From positions 51,211,180 to 51,275,179 of the forward strand of contig NC_066314.1 of assembly GCF_022539315.1 (NCBI RefSeq): a DNA stretch of 64,000 nt, given 5' to 3'. The position numbers were made by a program, and so were the translations under genes. Below are positions 38,501-51,528 of this stretch, piece by piece. The DNA comes from Serinus canaria (lineage: Eukaryota; Chordata; Aves; Passeriformes; Fringillidae). How positions within the stretch are numbered: position 1 is the first letter of the stretch; the number at the start of each line of letters is the position of its first letter. The notes below the pieces were generated by a model. It made no database searches and was not told the origin of the DNA. It saw only the letters and a list, made by a program, of their open reading frames with translations.

Positions 38501-39434
38501 AGGCTGACTGAGTGCTGGAGCCAGCCCTAGAGTGAAGGAGATGTAATGGTTTGAATTTTTTATTAGTAAAGAAGCTGGCTACCACCAGACAGGCATCTTG
38601 CTTAGCTTAGTCTCATGAGAAGGCATTCTCTGATTCATTATTCCTCTACCACAATACATACTGTGCACAGGCAGCTGCTAGAAACAGAAGGATGCATCAA
38701 CATCAACAGGACTGAAAACTGCATATTGTGAAGTTAATGTGAAAGTGAAAAACAGTCCTTGTGGGGTGGTCCACAGCTGGCTGTAAGTCCCACAGCAGCT
38801 CTGTCTTCCTTCTTTCTCTGTGTGAGATTTACGTCAGCTCCAGCTTGAAACTTACGCGATTGTGTACAACATCTTCAAAGTAGTTTTTTTCTCTTTTAGA
38901 AGCCCTCTCACCAGTGCTACAAATCTTTTTCCTCTGTCACTTTCTGGGGAAATGGTTGTCTGGCTGTAACTTTGTGAGATTCCAGAGCCATGACCCTCCT
39001 GTATCTTGGAGATGGGCATGAACAATAAAATTCTCAATAAGAGAAAATTATGTCTGTCTTTGGGAGACAATAGAGATCTAGATTTATCTCCAGTTTCCAG
39101 TATGCTGGGCCACTGTATTTTTTCTCCTTATGCTTTTAATTCCTGAAGTATTTTTCTTCTAGCTGCCTATTAGACTGGAGAAAATTCCCTTTACTTCATC
39201 TTCTCCCCCCCTACCTCAATGCACACATTGCAGCATGTGGCATCACCCCTCCCTACCAACTGGTTTGTTACTGCATTCTCCAAGGAATAAGATACCATTT
39301 TCCAAAGACCCTTCAAACCACTGAATTTCACTTCTAACTTCCTGAGGACCCTAACCTCAATCTTAGAGACATTTACTTATTTTTCTCCTAAAAATGCTCC
39401 CTCTACAATTTTGTCTGGTCTAATTTTGCATTTC
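32511..39434. other. Long non-coding stretch
   Basis: Nearly 7 kb without a gene or recognisable transposable element apart from a short (AAAC)n run at 33795-33820. The patch at 36840-37040 contains AATAAA in both orientations (TTTATT in CACTTTATTGTG near 36880, and AATAAAG near 36930) and could belong to an untranslated region, but no coding sequence leads into it. Frames up to 124 codons have no recognisable domains. Confidence 0.5.
33795..33820 (+). repeat. (AAAC)n simple repeat
   Basis: About five AAAC units flanked by A-rich sequence. A simple-sequence tract. Confidence 0.93.
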
Positions 39435-39440
39435 AAACTC

Positions 39441-39828
39441 TGTTACCTCGTTCACAGGGGTCCCAGGATGAGGGAAGAGATGAGAAAGTTGACTCCATGT
39501 ATTAGAAGGCTTGATTTATTATTATATGATAGATAATATATAAAAACTATACTAAAAGAATAGAGAGAAGGATTTCACTACCATGCTAAGCTAAGAATAG
39601 CATGGAATGTCTAAACAAAGGTCTTCTCCCAGACCGAGACCGGCTGGACAGGTGAACTGTCATTGGCTCTTAATTGCAAACAGCTTGACGAGGCCAATCA
39701 GAGATTTCCTCTGTCGCATTCCACAGCAGCAGATAAGAATTGTTTACAGTTTGTTCCTGAGGCCTCTCAGCTTCTCAGGAGGGGAAAAATCCTAAGTAAA
39801 GGATTTTTCATAAAACATGTCGGTGACA
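39441..39828 (-). mobile_element. Solo LTR, short ERVK-like family, copy 2
   Basis: This 388-bp element is the reverse-complement counterpart of the LTR at 8367-8753. On the plus strand it starts TGTTACCTCGTTCAC and ends ACATGTCGGTGACA. A perfect 6-bp target duplication AAACTC flanks it (39435-39440 and 39829-39834). The minus-strand AATAAA is at 39515-39520. Several small differences from copies 1 and 3, notably in the middle (about 39590-39680), show it is not an assembly duplicate. No retroviral coding sequence is adjacent. Confidence 0.92.
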
Positions 39829-39834
39829 AAACTC

Positions 39835-42800
39835 TGCATTGTCATTTTGCTAACTGAAATGTTTCACCTGCACTGTATTCTGCTAAAAGGGGCTGTGAAA
39901 CCCTCACAACACAAAAATCTTAACTGTACCTCAAATTGTACTTTACAAACGAGCAGAAACCTCTTGCTGCCCCAGACTCATAGCATAACTGAACCTGCCA
40001 GAATCTCTTGCTGCCTGCTGGAGGCAGATGTGGACTGTTAGACTTTGAATATTTGGGATAAAGTTATGATAAAAGGCATTATGTCCAGAAACAGCTGAAT
40101 CTAAATTCTTACCCTGAGTTAGTTTGTCTTGGTGGGTTGGTCATTGATGTGCCTAGGGTTTTTGAGTTTTTTTAACAATCTTTCTGTTAAAACTGGAAGC
40201 AGAAACAATGAGACCTTGGTGGTATGATTAAAGCAGCATTTTCATTTGCATTTTGGTGGGGGCTTCATCAGTTTACAAGGAGAGACAAAAGCTGCTGCAA
40301 ATATTCTTACAGTTTGCTTTGAGGAGAATCGTGAGTGCCCACACAGGAGAAACTTTTGCCATACCTAGATGTTATTAGTCTCAGCGGTCAGTGTTCATGT
40401 GGAGTTCATCCTGCCTGATGCAGTCTTGGTCTGTGATGAAGCCTGGTGTGTCAGTCCTCGCCAAATTAACAGGAAACTAAGGAAAACAGATATTGCTGCA
40501 TATAAAACACTTTTGCTGCATATAAAATGTACTAGCCATTGTAAAACCACTTGGAACAATCTGCTTAGAGAAGATGCTAATGCATTTATTGAATTTGCTG
40601 ACATTCAGCAGAGGAATTTACTTTGAACATAATCCATACTGGATACTAAAAGGGACAGGAGTCCTTGCAAGTAGCCAAGAACTCCAAGAAATTGGGGATT
40701 GTTTTCTATACTGTGTTTATAAATCAAATATATCAGTCCCTGCTTATATTCTGTGTTCATTTACACTCGGAGCTGATATTCCTAAAATGTCCTCTTCTTT
40801 TCATGAGAGATCAGATCAGGGATAGTCTCAAATCTTTTATCTTGACTTCACTCTTGTATGTAACATTTGGAGGCTGACTGACTTTATTTACTGCACAAGC
40901 TCAGAGTAGGCAAGAGCCAGCATAGCTGTTTTGCCATTTCCCTTTAACCTCTACAGAATGATCACTATTTTACTCACTAATGTTCCACTGCCATCACATT
41001 TACAAGTCTTCCTATTCAAGCTGGTTACTGATGGGACAGTTGGGCTCAACAGTTAATAACTTGTCAAATTAACCTTGTGAGGCACATATTTAGTGGTATA
41101 AAAATGTACTGCATTTCCAGGGAGGAGGTTACAAAATTAACTAATGGTATTTTGAATATTTCAGAAGTTGGATGAGATTGTTGAGTTAGTCATTCAGCAC
41201 ACTGGGAAAGTTGTGAGCTGCAATGAGGTTTGTAGCCTTCCGTGTTTATTCTTGTGATTTTCTCCCAGATTTCATCTTAATTACTTCCTTCAGCTCTCTG
41301 AAACATCAACTAATGTTTTTACTTCATTCTTTTCATTTTTTTTTGCATAGGTTTCTGGCTTCATTTTTCACCTCCATCTTTTCTTTTATCATGTTGCAAT
41401 TTCTTCTTCCTGACCTATTCCTCTCTCCACTCCCTCCTTTTTATTTATTTTTTTTTTCCTTCATGTGTTCTTAATACTTATTTTTGTTCAATCTTGAAGA
41501 TCTGAAGATCTGCATTCAAGGACCATCTTCTCACTCAGACATTCTCAACCTCTTCCAGAGTCCAAGTATCTGTCACTGCTCCTTAATCCTCCACCAACCC
41601 ATTCCTGCTTATGGCTGGAACATTGGCTTTTGTCTTAGCTGAAGAAGAAAGAGCAACAGTGACTTTTAGTACTGGCAGCCATCCCTCTTTTCCTCTCATG
41701 TGTTTCTTCTCATCTAGCAATTGCCATCCATTCTGGGCAAACCATGAAAAAGTCACCAGACTGGCAGTTTTCCATTTTCCAGCATGCTGTTATCACCAGC
41801 ACCTTAGAGTTTGAGTTCTGCATTAAACACCAAAGATACCAAAGATATATTAAGATTATGTAATGTTCTAATCAGGTTGTGTCTTTTTGCTAAAGGAAAA
41901 GATCCTCTTATGGGCATTCCCTATGCTTTTTATAGAACAGCACTGTTATAAAAAGGCTTGCTAAATTTCAGTGCCTACAACAGTATGAGCATTTAAATGT
42001 GTCTATTCCCAGATGAGAACCAGCATTAACAATGAGTTAGCTCTTAGACTGTAAATCCCACCAACGCAAGCCATAAAAGGAAAAAAAAAAAAAAAAAAGA
42101 AGAAGAAATCAAGAAATAAGCAGCGAAGTTCTTCAGTGATTTGTCTGTGCTCCAGACAACTGTTCTTTATTCTGGCTACCTTTTACTCCCTCCCACTGAC
42201 CAGATGTTTGCACTTGCAGCCATGAATAAATGCTTTTAAAAAATCAAGGGAATCTGGAAATATATGAATAGATGAGAAATTTGGAAAAGGATTCCTGTAA
42301 CTACAGAAGTACAGAAGTCAGGCTGATTTTCTTCCTCTCTGAAAAAACATGTGTCAACTGGAAAATTACCTTTGTATCATATAGAGATTGCTACCTCAGC
42401 AATCTCTGATTATTTCCCAAATCAATATTTTCATAACAGCAGTAGTAGATTCCACCTAACTAGTTCTTTTTTACTACTGCATCTTTTGATTCCTTCTGGA
42501 ACAATTTCTTATGCAATAATTGTCTCAGACTGCTTAATTCTCTTAATCCTGGCTGTTTTCTCAGTGGTGATAGCTGCAATCACAGCTGGTTTTCCATGGC
42601 CCTGGTATAGAGAAAGCAGCCTGCTGGGCCACAGCTCACCTGGTCCACACATGGTGCTGCTCTGTTGCAAAGGTTTACATAATCCTATAAAAGCCTTCTT
42701 GATTTCCCTGTGAAAACTGACAATATGCAGTGCTCAGCATATCTGTATATCTTTTCCACAGCTGTGGTCTCAGTACCCATAGCCTTTGGTGTCTTACTGA

Positions 42801-43923
42801 GGCTAGAGATGGGATCTTCAGTCTTGTCCTTAAGAGTCTCAGACCTCCACTGAGTCACAGCATTTGCAACAAGCTCTGGAAAATTTCTGAGCTTTTACAG
42901 CTTGACATCACAAAAATATGAAAGTATAAAGAATCTTTTTGAGATTACTTGCAGTGACTGATAAAATTAACTTGTTTTACCAGCAAGTTTCTCTCCTCTG
43001 AGTTCTGCTCCTTGGGGCTTATTTTACAGGGCCTGTTCAGAATCCTATCTGATTTCCATTTGTTTGGGGCACAGCTTTTCACAAGCATACCAATTAGAAG
43101 CAATGTAATTTTTGTCATTAACAGCCTTAACCAGTCAAAAAGACCTTTGTGACCACATTTCCAGCAACTACATTCCAGCCTGGTGAACTGTTGTGTTCAT
43201 TTCACCTAAACTTTGTAAATACATGATGCAGCTCTTTGGTTTATCCTCTTTGCTCACTGCCCAGTCCAAGTTCCCACTCCAGTGTTATTTCTGGTGTCTG
43301 GTTTGCTTTGAGATGGTCATCCCCCAGTTTTAAACAGCAAATGCACTGCTGATGTGCTTCATTAGGAGCTAGTGTCTAGGTCTCAGGAAAGCAATAGGTT
43401 TGAGCAGCAATACTAGAGGCAGAGCTGGGAACAATCAGATTAGCTACAGGAAGAGGCTAAGGAATTAATTGCACATTATACCCAACTGTAAAATTCTCTA
43501 TTCTACTAGCCAGCTTAGCCTAGTCAGGCTGACAATGTCGTGTGAGATCCCAGGAAATTGTTGTTTGCCCTCAAGTACTGCTGAGGGTCATATGGAATTT
43601 AGACACTTAAGTTGGCTGTCTGGTGATGTGGAATGGATCTGCCAGAAACATGGTAAGGTTTCAGCACTACCAGCTGAAGATCTGGTGCTCAGTACTCAGG
43701 AGACAGATGAAGTTTCAAAAGCTGCAGATGGAAATTTTCTTTTTTCTCTTACCTACTCAGAGGAGTAGGTGTGAATTTAAACTGGTGGGGACAGGATATT
43801 TTTAGTATTGGAGTTTAGAGATTTCTACTAAGTACTTGTCCTCTTGTCCTGCCGCTTTTGCTCTTCCTACTTCATCCATATCTTTCTGTCCCTGGTGAAA
43901 TAACAGACACAAAATGGAAAGCA
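39835..43923. other. Non-coding stretch between two same-strand solo LTRs
   Basis: About 4.1 kb with no gag, pol or env similarity and no other gene recognised. An 18-A run at 42081-42098 and a T-rich patch near 41330-41460 are the only simple features. The lack of retroviral content shows that the two LTRs are not the ends of one provirus. Confidence 0.55.
42081..42098 (+). repeat. Poly(A) tract, 18 A
   Basis: An uninterrupted adenine run followed by GAAGAAGAA. No retroposon body is recognised upstream. Confidence 0.95.
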
Positions 43924-43929
43924 TATTGT

Positions 43930-44314
43930 TGTGACGGTGTTCGCAGGGGTCCCAGGATGAGGGAAGAGACGAGAAAGCTGACTCCATGTTCAGAACGCTT
44001 GATTTATTATTTTATGATATATATTATATTAAAAACTATACTAAAAGAATAGAAGAAAGGATTTCATCAGAAGGCTTAGCTGAGAATAGAAAAGGAATGA
44101 ATAACAAAGGCTCAGACTGACTGAAACAGTCTGAGACAGCTGGACTGCAACTGGCCATAAATTAGAAACAACCAGATGAGACCAATCACAGATCCACCTG
44201 TTGTATTCCACAGCAGCAGATAACAATTGTTTACATTTTTTTCCTGAGGCCTCTCAGCTTCTCAGGAGGAAAAAATCCTAAGGAAAGGATTTTTCATAAA
44301 ACATGTCGGTGACA
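43930..44314 (-). mobile_element. Solo LTR, short ERVK-like family, copy 3
   Basis: This 385-bp element is in the same orientation as copy 2. On the plus strand it starts TGTGACGGTGTTCGC and ends ACATGTCGGTGACA. A perfect 6-bp target duplication TATTGT flanks it (43924-43929 and 44315-44320). The minus-strand AATAAA is at 44003-44008. It lies 4.1 kb from copy 2, and each has its own duplication, so these are separate integrations followed by LTR-LTR recombination that removed the internal part. Confidence 0.92.
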
Positions 44315-44340
44315 TATTGTTGCTATTAGACTCCTAAAAG

Positions 44341-44401
44341 GAACAAAAAAACCCCCCAAAAACAAACAAACAAACAACAACAACAACAAAAAAAGTAAAA
44401 A
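44341..44401 (+). repeat. A-rich (AAAC)n/(AAC)n tract
   Basis: A composite simple repeat made of an A run, six C, AAAC units, AAC units and another A run. It starts 20 bp after the target duplication of the neighbouring solo LTR. Confidence 0.92.
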
Positions 44402-45460
44402 AGTATCTACATGTTTCCACCAAAATTAACTGTCAAGTACAGAGTAGGGGAGCTACTGACTTTGTTGTGCAGTCCTGTCATTCAAAGAATGTTGATCAGT
44501 CCAATGTATGTTAAGGTTCTAACATAGAAAGTGTCATTTTCTCACTAAACTTGGTGTGGGTCTGCACAACTACCCTGTGAACAGGCTGGAGACTGGGCCT
44601 ACTGAAATTTTCTTGAAAGTATGCCTTTGAAAGTGCATGTTAAGCATCAGTTATATCAGGGATGTACAGTATGCTGAAACTCCATTGCTCTGCATATTTG
44701 AGGCATATTTGTGAAGTCAAGTTCTCTAGCCAACCTAAATACTTTGTGACAAATAGCTTCAAGCATGTCCTTCTTCTCAGGCTATTCTTTGCAGCAGAGG
44801 AAACTAAAAATTAATATTTTCCAAAAGGCTGACTCCTTTCCTAGCAAAAGGAACAGGTCTAGAAAATCAACTGGAACATAATATCAATTCAGCTGGTATA
44901 ATTCCTCTTTAAAATCAATCTTCTAATGTCTTAAGACAGTATTGTCTGCTTACACCTCTGCTGGATTTCACATTTTCTGACCTGAAGTTAGTTATTTAGA
45001 GGTTTTTCCAGCCTAAATGATTCTGTGATTGTGTGTTATGGACATTCTGCTATCAGTTACAGGACAGGTAGGCCACAACTTTCTTTGTTCTGAGCCTAAA
45101 TTTGCTCAACATTAGAAAGAGAGATTATCAAATTAATCATTGTGTGCACCTGTTTACTAGCACATATAACAACTGATCTACTGAGGTGGCAGGGCAAATG
45201 GATGGAAAATAAGCAGTAACGGCTGTATCTTCCAGCATCCAGTTTGTCATGCAGGTGTCACTTGCATGTAAGCCTTTACCATGTGAACACTGGTTGCTAG
45301 GATTGTCTTTCTGCTCATGCCATGTTACACCAATCCTGCCAAAATATTCTTCAAAAAATGTCATTTATTAATGACCTGGCTTCTTAAAAAATGCTTAGAA
45401 GGAAAATATCTGTTGTATTAATTCAGGGATCAAATCCCAAATCTGATGGCAGAATTCTAT
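44402..45460. other. Non-coding stretch
   Basis: Ordinary AT-rich sequence. The only recognised piece is the CR1 tail at 44999-45036. Confidence 0.6.
44999..45036 (+). mobile_element. CR1 3'-terminal remnant
   Basis: The order GAGGTTTTTCCAGCC, AAATGATTCTGTGATTGTG corresponds to the last about 38 nt of a CR1 element (consensus-like CCTTCCAACC followed by ATGATTCTGTGATTCT). The rest of the element is absent or too diverged to see. Confidence 0.65.
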
Positions 45461-45509
45461 TCTAACTGTAGCCAACAACAAATACAGTTTGTTGTTGGCT
45501 ACAGTTAGA
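45461..45509. repeat. Perfect 22-bp inverted repeat with 5-nt loop
   Basis: The arms at 45461-45482 and 45488-45509 are exact reverse complements around the loop TACAG. They begin TCTAACTGTAGCC and end GGCTACAGTTAGA. The pairing stops abruptly at both ends. This is the same architecture as the foldback at 81-125 but with unrelated sequence. A template-switch origin is the simplest reading; it is not a recognised transposon terminus. Confidence 0.94.
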
Positions 45510-48500
45510 TAAATACTATCATAATATTCTGGGACCTTCAATGATATCTTGGCAACTGACCTTTACTTGTGCCTATTAGTAGGTTTTGGGGATTTTTTTT
45601 TTACCATAGATGTCATCATTAGAAAGAAACTATGAAAAAAATCTTCCTGTTCATATAGGCACTTGTGAGCAATGCAGTCAGTACAAGCTTGAAGCAACAA
45701 AATTTTTACTAACACTCAATCTTCTTCATTCCTGTAATATCCAGCCTTACACACCAAAGCCACCTTAACAGAACATTGCTGTGGTGGCAAACTCAAGTAC
45801 AAAAAATTAAGAAATGACAACTAAGTTCTCACATGCAAACAGATTTCTATACCCTTTTTTTCAGATTATAACATGATTATTAATTACATGATGACAGAGT
45901 GATTTCCACCAGACCCTTACTTTATTTGATGTGCAAAAGGATGAGGTGACAACTTCACAGAACTCTAAGGTATCCTTTTCTATCTTAGCAACATGTGCTT
46001 TCTTCACCCAGACAATCCTGCTTTTCATTTTGTATCCCAACACCCCATCAAATCTCTTTTGTTCTCTTTCTCTCTCCTATTGAAGAAATAAACTCACCAT
46101 TTTTAATTCCACTATCCATCCCTACCCAGGCTTGATTAGAGAGGGATATCCAGTTTAGAAAAAACTTGGTTTTTCTCTTGCAGTGGTGAGGAGAATGTTT
46201 TTTAAAAATCATTTTCTGTCAGGGATCAGCACATGTAAAGCCTGGTAATGATTCTAAGGAGAGTGAGATTTCTTAGCTGGTGTGTTAATCAAGAAAGAAG
46301 CAGAGGTCTGAGCTTACTTTATGGGTATAGATTCTTTAAGGATGCAGCTGTTTCATTTTATCATCTTTCTACTAAGCACATACATATTTCTAAAGGCTCA
46401 GTTAAATAATGTTTTTTTTCATTTAAATGTTCCCTAGCAGAATTCAGAAAGGATTTATAAACCATCACTAGTTCTGAAGCTCCAGCTGCCAATCACCCAG
46501 TAGTAAATATTCCAACACCTCTCAAACTTATCACAGATTATAATGCAGAAAGAGGACTTGCACTAATCCTTTCTTTCAATCAGCTAATTGATAAAAATGA
46601 GGTAATAGTGAAGCTGAGTGATTGCCCTAACAAAGCTACCACTGTACTTGACATAAAGCCCACTCCCAAGGAGTGGCTGCTTTTCCACATAGATCTGAGA
46701 GAAGGCAAGGAAATACAGTTCCTCCTGCTGATGATCACTTGTCTTGGCTGCATCTATTTTGCACCTAGTTATGCTGAGTGGAAGAAGGTGTGTAAAAGTT
46801 TCAAAAGGATTACTGGAGAAATTTCTCAAGTTATAACCTCTCACTGGAACTGTTGTAATGTCAAGCTGATGTACGAACAATAAAGTACCACACTCAGAAA
46901 TATTTTCAAAATGGGCAAAGGGTACAGTGACAGGATAGTTTTTTCATTCCAGCACTGAACTCTTGTATGTTGGTTGGAAAAGTATTGTTCAAAATTATTT
47001 TCTCTGTAGATTAAATTCTTCCCTTAATGGACTTAAACATGTGCTGATTTCACTGGAAAATTTGCGTGGACTGGTAATTTCTTTTAGGTGATGCAGAAAC
47101 TGTGAATTCTGACATGATCCATGGTGTAAGTATAAGCTTACGCCTTTCCTCAATACACAATCTGATAGAGACTGCAATTTTGGAGGAAGCAGCAATGCTA
47201 GCACCTGTGTGGCTTCCAAGCTCAAAAAGACAAGTACATGCACAGAGTGTAAAATATCTTAAATTTCTTGGGCATTTTTTGTGTCTGATGTTGGATTCCT
47301 TCAATGTCACCTTCAGACTCTAAAGGTCTGTCCAGTTTCTGGCCTTGTCTCCTTGGCCTCTAGTAGGTCTGACAGCTTTAGCTTCACCCAAATGAAAGGA
47401 AAACCCCCTACCATGTCAAGACACAGTCTGAAGCACAGACTATTGAAGCATTGAAATACTACTCTGAAAAAGAGATGTTTAATGTTGACAGGTTCATTGG
47501 CACTAGTATTGGTCTTGCCTTGTTGCCTGACCTTAGCATCAACTTTCCTGTAACTGCTGTTGAGACTGAGGATTATCCTCGTTACTGACAGTTTCACTGC
47601 TGAGATGGCGTGACCTGTCCTATTCTTTCCCAATGTAGCAAGCCCAGATCATAGCTCACAACTTCTGAAATGTCAGCAAGAAGACAGAAACTTTCTTCAG
47701 CACAGAGAGCAGGATGAAGCTCACAGTCACACCTCAACCCCAGAAAAAGAACATTTTAGTTTATTGACAGTACATTTCTAAGATACACAACCAGTTGCAA
47801 CCACTTAAATAAGTCCACATTAGCTGTTCAGACTATGTTACCTGTTTATATTCAGAAGCATGTACATACATTTTCTTTGTGCTTTTGTCTGACAAGGACA
47901 TGAAAGTGGACTTTCTTCTACAAATTTTGTTAAACTGCCAGAAAACTTTCCTACAGGGCATTCCTCTTGTTGCAATGCTCAAAAAGCAAATAAGCCTGAG
48001 TCATTAGTCAGGATCTGGGGTTTATTTTACTCTCTCTTCACTGGAGAGTAGCAGCTATAGTGCACTTCTACTTTCTAGAGAAATCCTCCTAGAAAATATT
48101 TAAAACACAACCTTCATAGGAAAAAAAAAGGAAGTTCTAGGGTGTGACTGATAATTACTGTCTTTTATTCTTGGCTAGAAACTTTCCTATCTGATACATT
48201 AGGCAGTGATCCTTATAAAAAGGTTGGGGGTAATTTCTTTTCCCTTAGTACCTATTTTCAATCCAAGTACTTTTTTCATAAAGATTCTAAAGGCCTGACC
48301 ATCAACACAAAACTTCAAATTATTTTAACAAGTCTTAATATTGAGCTTTAACTTGTAATAGGATCTGTGTTATTATTATTAATCCATCTATTTTAATTTA
48401 GTTTACATTTTGTATTTACACTTACTCTTTAGTCCTGTATAGATTTTTTTTTGTTGGTCAGACTTAAAACATGTTTAATATAAAATCAGCATAAATGTGA

Positions 48501-50093
48501 AAAAGGCCAGATTACAACTGACAATCTGAGTACCTGGAGGAAGCAATGCAAGCATTTATAAGGCAACCTCCAAACATGCCCAACCCACTGAGGCAGGGAC
48601 CTTGGCGCTGACAGAGTGTTGGTCATAAAGGACATTGCTAGAACTGCACAGACCTTGAATGCACATCTTAACATTATTCACATAATCATTATTAGGCTCA
48701 CTATTGTTGGTTGTCTGAAGAGGTTGTTTTATTGTGGGAATATGTCATTTCTCACAGGTATTTTCTGATTTCATACAACTGGCAGTTATTCCTACATTGT
48801 GGAAGAAACTGTCAATGATGGAATGAGACTTCCTGCTCTCTTTAAAAAAATAAGACACCACTCTTCAAACTAATGAAAGGCCAGTTTTCTTTCTAATTAG
48901 TTCCCTGGCTCTGGGGAGGCCTGTATTGGTAACACTTTCAGAAGTTAATGAAGCTGTTCTGGAAACAATTAAACCTTCCATGTATAAAACAGGTATTGCT
49001 AATGGAAAAAAAGGTCTTGCTGTGATCAGGTAGAATATCCTCTTTTTCACCAGGTAGTGAAAGATGTTCTCAGATGAATTGAAATCTAAATGTATAAGGC
49101 TAAGACTGGAGGAATAATACATACTGTGCTTTAATATTTCTAGAAAGGCTGGCATATATTAATTATACATGTCTGTAATTTAGCTAAGGCTTTTCTTAGT
49201 TTCAGCATTCACAGTGAAGGTAATAAATGGACAAGTGTAACAAAAGAAACAGTAACAAGAAAGAGACACTACATCCACTGTTTGATTGGCAGACAGGCGA
49301 AGCAGTCAAATAGAAACAATTATTTAAAAAAACTCATAAAAGTGTGTGTGTACATATGTTTTCCCAGAACACAGACTAGGACATCAAGAATATTTCAGCT
49401 CGAATAGCAGTGAAATCAATGCAGCTGCTCCACTGACTGTGACATACCTTGATTTAGGCTTAAGAGTGTCCAGATCACTGTCCTCTTTCCTAGCCAGTGA
49501 AATTTGAAATTATTTTAAAGTTTTTCCATTGCAACTTTTCTTTCCCAGAGGGCTCTGAAAAGGCAATATGTGTTAACACAGAGCAATTAAGGTACTGTTA
49601 ATTATCCAGAATTTTGCTGCGAATAGCATAGGGGTTAAGATTCCTTGGCATTAAAAAAAAAAAAAAAGGGAAAAAATAAATTGTGTATGAAATTAACTGT
49701 TTTCTAAGTTACACACATCAAATTATCAAACTAGTAATCAATTATTTCTGTAAGTAGAAACACAAGAGTGTCCTGACCATGGTAGGACAAAATTCATAGA
49801 AGTACTATCAACCTGAAATCAGATTATCTTAATAAAATTAAAGTTGCATCATATTTGTTCTGCGTATCTTCATTAGTTTTTAATGCTTTAAAATCACTAA
49901 TCCTTAAAAAAGACCAACCAAAAGAACAAACTCCCCCAACTCTTCTCTAAATGACTGAATCACAACAAATAGGAAATAGTAAATGGCAACAATGAAAGAA
50001 AAGTACACACAGAGTTCTGTCAGAAATATAAAGCAATATATATTTTTCTTACAAGGCATAACGCTATGTAAGCCTCTAGTTATGGGTGTTTAC

Positions 50094-50129
50094 CTTTTTA
50101 CAACTAGAAGTACTTTTTACAACTAGAAC
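50094..50129 (+). repeat. 19-bp tandem duplication
   Basis: CTTTTTACAACTAGAA is repeated head to tail with a 19-nt period (50094-50112, then 50113-50129). Confidence 0.88.
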
Positions 50130-50380
50130 TGAAATCTGGGAGAAACCAACATTGAAAATGAAATTAACACAGAACAATCTGTGTTAACTATTTCTCATCT
50201 AAACTATTGTCTAAATTTTATTTTGGTATAAGAGAAGTAATTTTGAAATTAATAACTAAATTTCTTTTGCATTCTTAAAGTTTTAAGTTTTCGTGGTGTT
50301 TTCTGGTTATTTAAAGGCATTCAGTTTACCAGCCTTTATTTTTTTCCAATCCCTATAATCCCAGGCAATCTGAATCTTGC

Positions 50381-50491
50381 TTTCTTGGGTTTTGTTTTTT
50401 TTTTGGTGTGTGTTTTTTTTATTTTTTTGTTTATTTGTTTTGGGTTTTTTTGGTTTTGTTTGTTTGTTGCTTTGTTTGTTTTGTTTTGTTT
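50381..50491 (+). repeat. T-rich (TTTG)n-like low-complexity tract
   Basis: About 110 bp of T runs and TTTG/TTTTG units, which read as an A-rich tract on the minus strand. The 109-codon hydrophobic frame that begins here (50408-50737) is an artefact of the tract. Confidence 0.9.
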
Positions 50492-51528
50492 CCTGTCACA
50501 TGCACAGGAAAATCTCCATTAAATTTTAATTTACTGTCCATTGTGAACAGTATATGTAACAGAGCTTCTACTTCATGCTCAAGAACTGGGAATTTATTTT
50601 TCCAGAGTAGATTAAATTTCATTTATTTCTTGTCTAAATGCCTTTTCCTACTACAAGACATGCCAGGCAGCCTGTTCTGCAGTACTCAGCCTGTACTCAT
50701 GGCAGCAGCAGATGGTAACAAGCATCTCAAGGGTTAGGACTTGCTTCAAACATTTGGTCTTGCTCTCCATGCTCTGATACTATCAACAAGTTGTACAATT
50801 TAGCATTTAGAGAAAAAGCAATTCACAAACGAAGAGTCACAACCTTCTGTGGACCAGTTAGCACAATCCAGCTACCCTACTAAATCAGGTTTGACTTTCT
50901 GTTCACTGCGACAACAGCCTGAATGGTTGATTTTATGAAAAGTAGAGATTTCATCAACTCCACATAAAAGAAGGTAATGAAGAACTTGGCTTTGTCCGTG
51001 CATATCCCATATCTTGAGTGTGACACAGCAGCATCTACCTCACTAGGTATGCAAAATGCTGATTAGCCACAAGTGTGTGTGTGGGTAGGAATGGGGACAA
51101 AATAACCTCCTGGTTTTGAGGAATATTTTAGCTTCTATTTCAACTGCAGAATGTAAAGTAGAATGCACTTTTCAGTCCCCTTCTGAACAAAACACTGTCT
51201 TTTTTTCTAAAAAGACCTCATAGTGGTTGAATTCAGCTAGAACAATGAAGCAACTGTAAGAATGTAAAAAGGACTTCATTGGTGTTAAATGGGAGATGAA
51301 CTTCATGCACTTTATAAGTTTGAATACTTGTGGGCCTTACACCTCCCTTTCACAAGAAATGGTAAAATGGAAAGTAATTTTATTCTTTTAATCAAAAACC
51401 AGATAATCCGTAAGTGTGCAGGGTCTTATGGTCAGACTTATTATAATTTTATTTACTGATGCTCTGGTGTAGTAACATCATAATCTGTTTGAAGTTCTGA
51501 ATTGTTGTGCCTAACCTCTTGTTCCAGT

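Noticed and set aside
39441..44314. The two short LTRs 4.1 kb apart as one small provirus
   Set aside because: Each carries its own perfect 6-bp duplication (AAACTC and TATTGT), and no gag, pol or env similarity lies between them.
50408..50737. Hydrophobic 109-codon frame resembling a membrane protein
   Set aside because: The Phe/Val/Cys/Leu run comes from a T-rich simple-sequence tract; no acceptor, promoter or homologue is visible.
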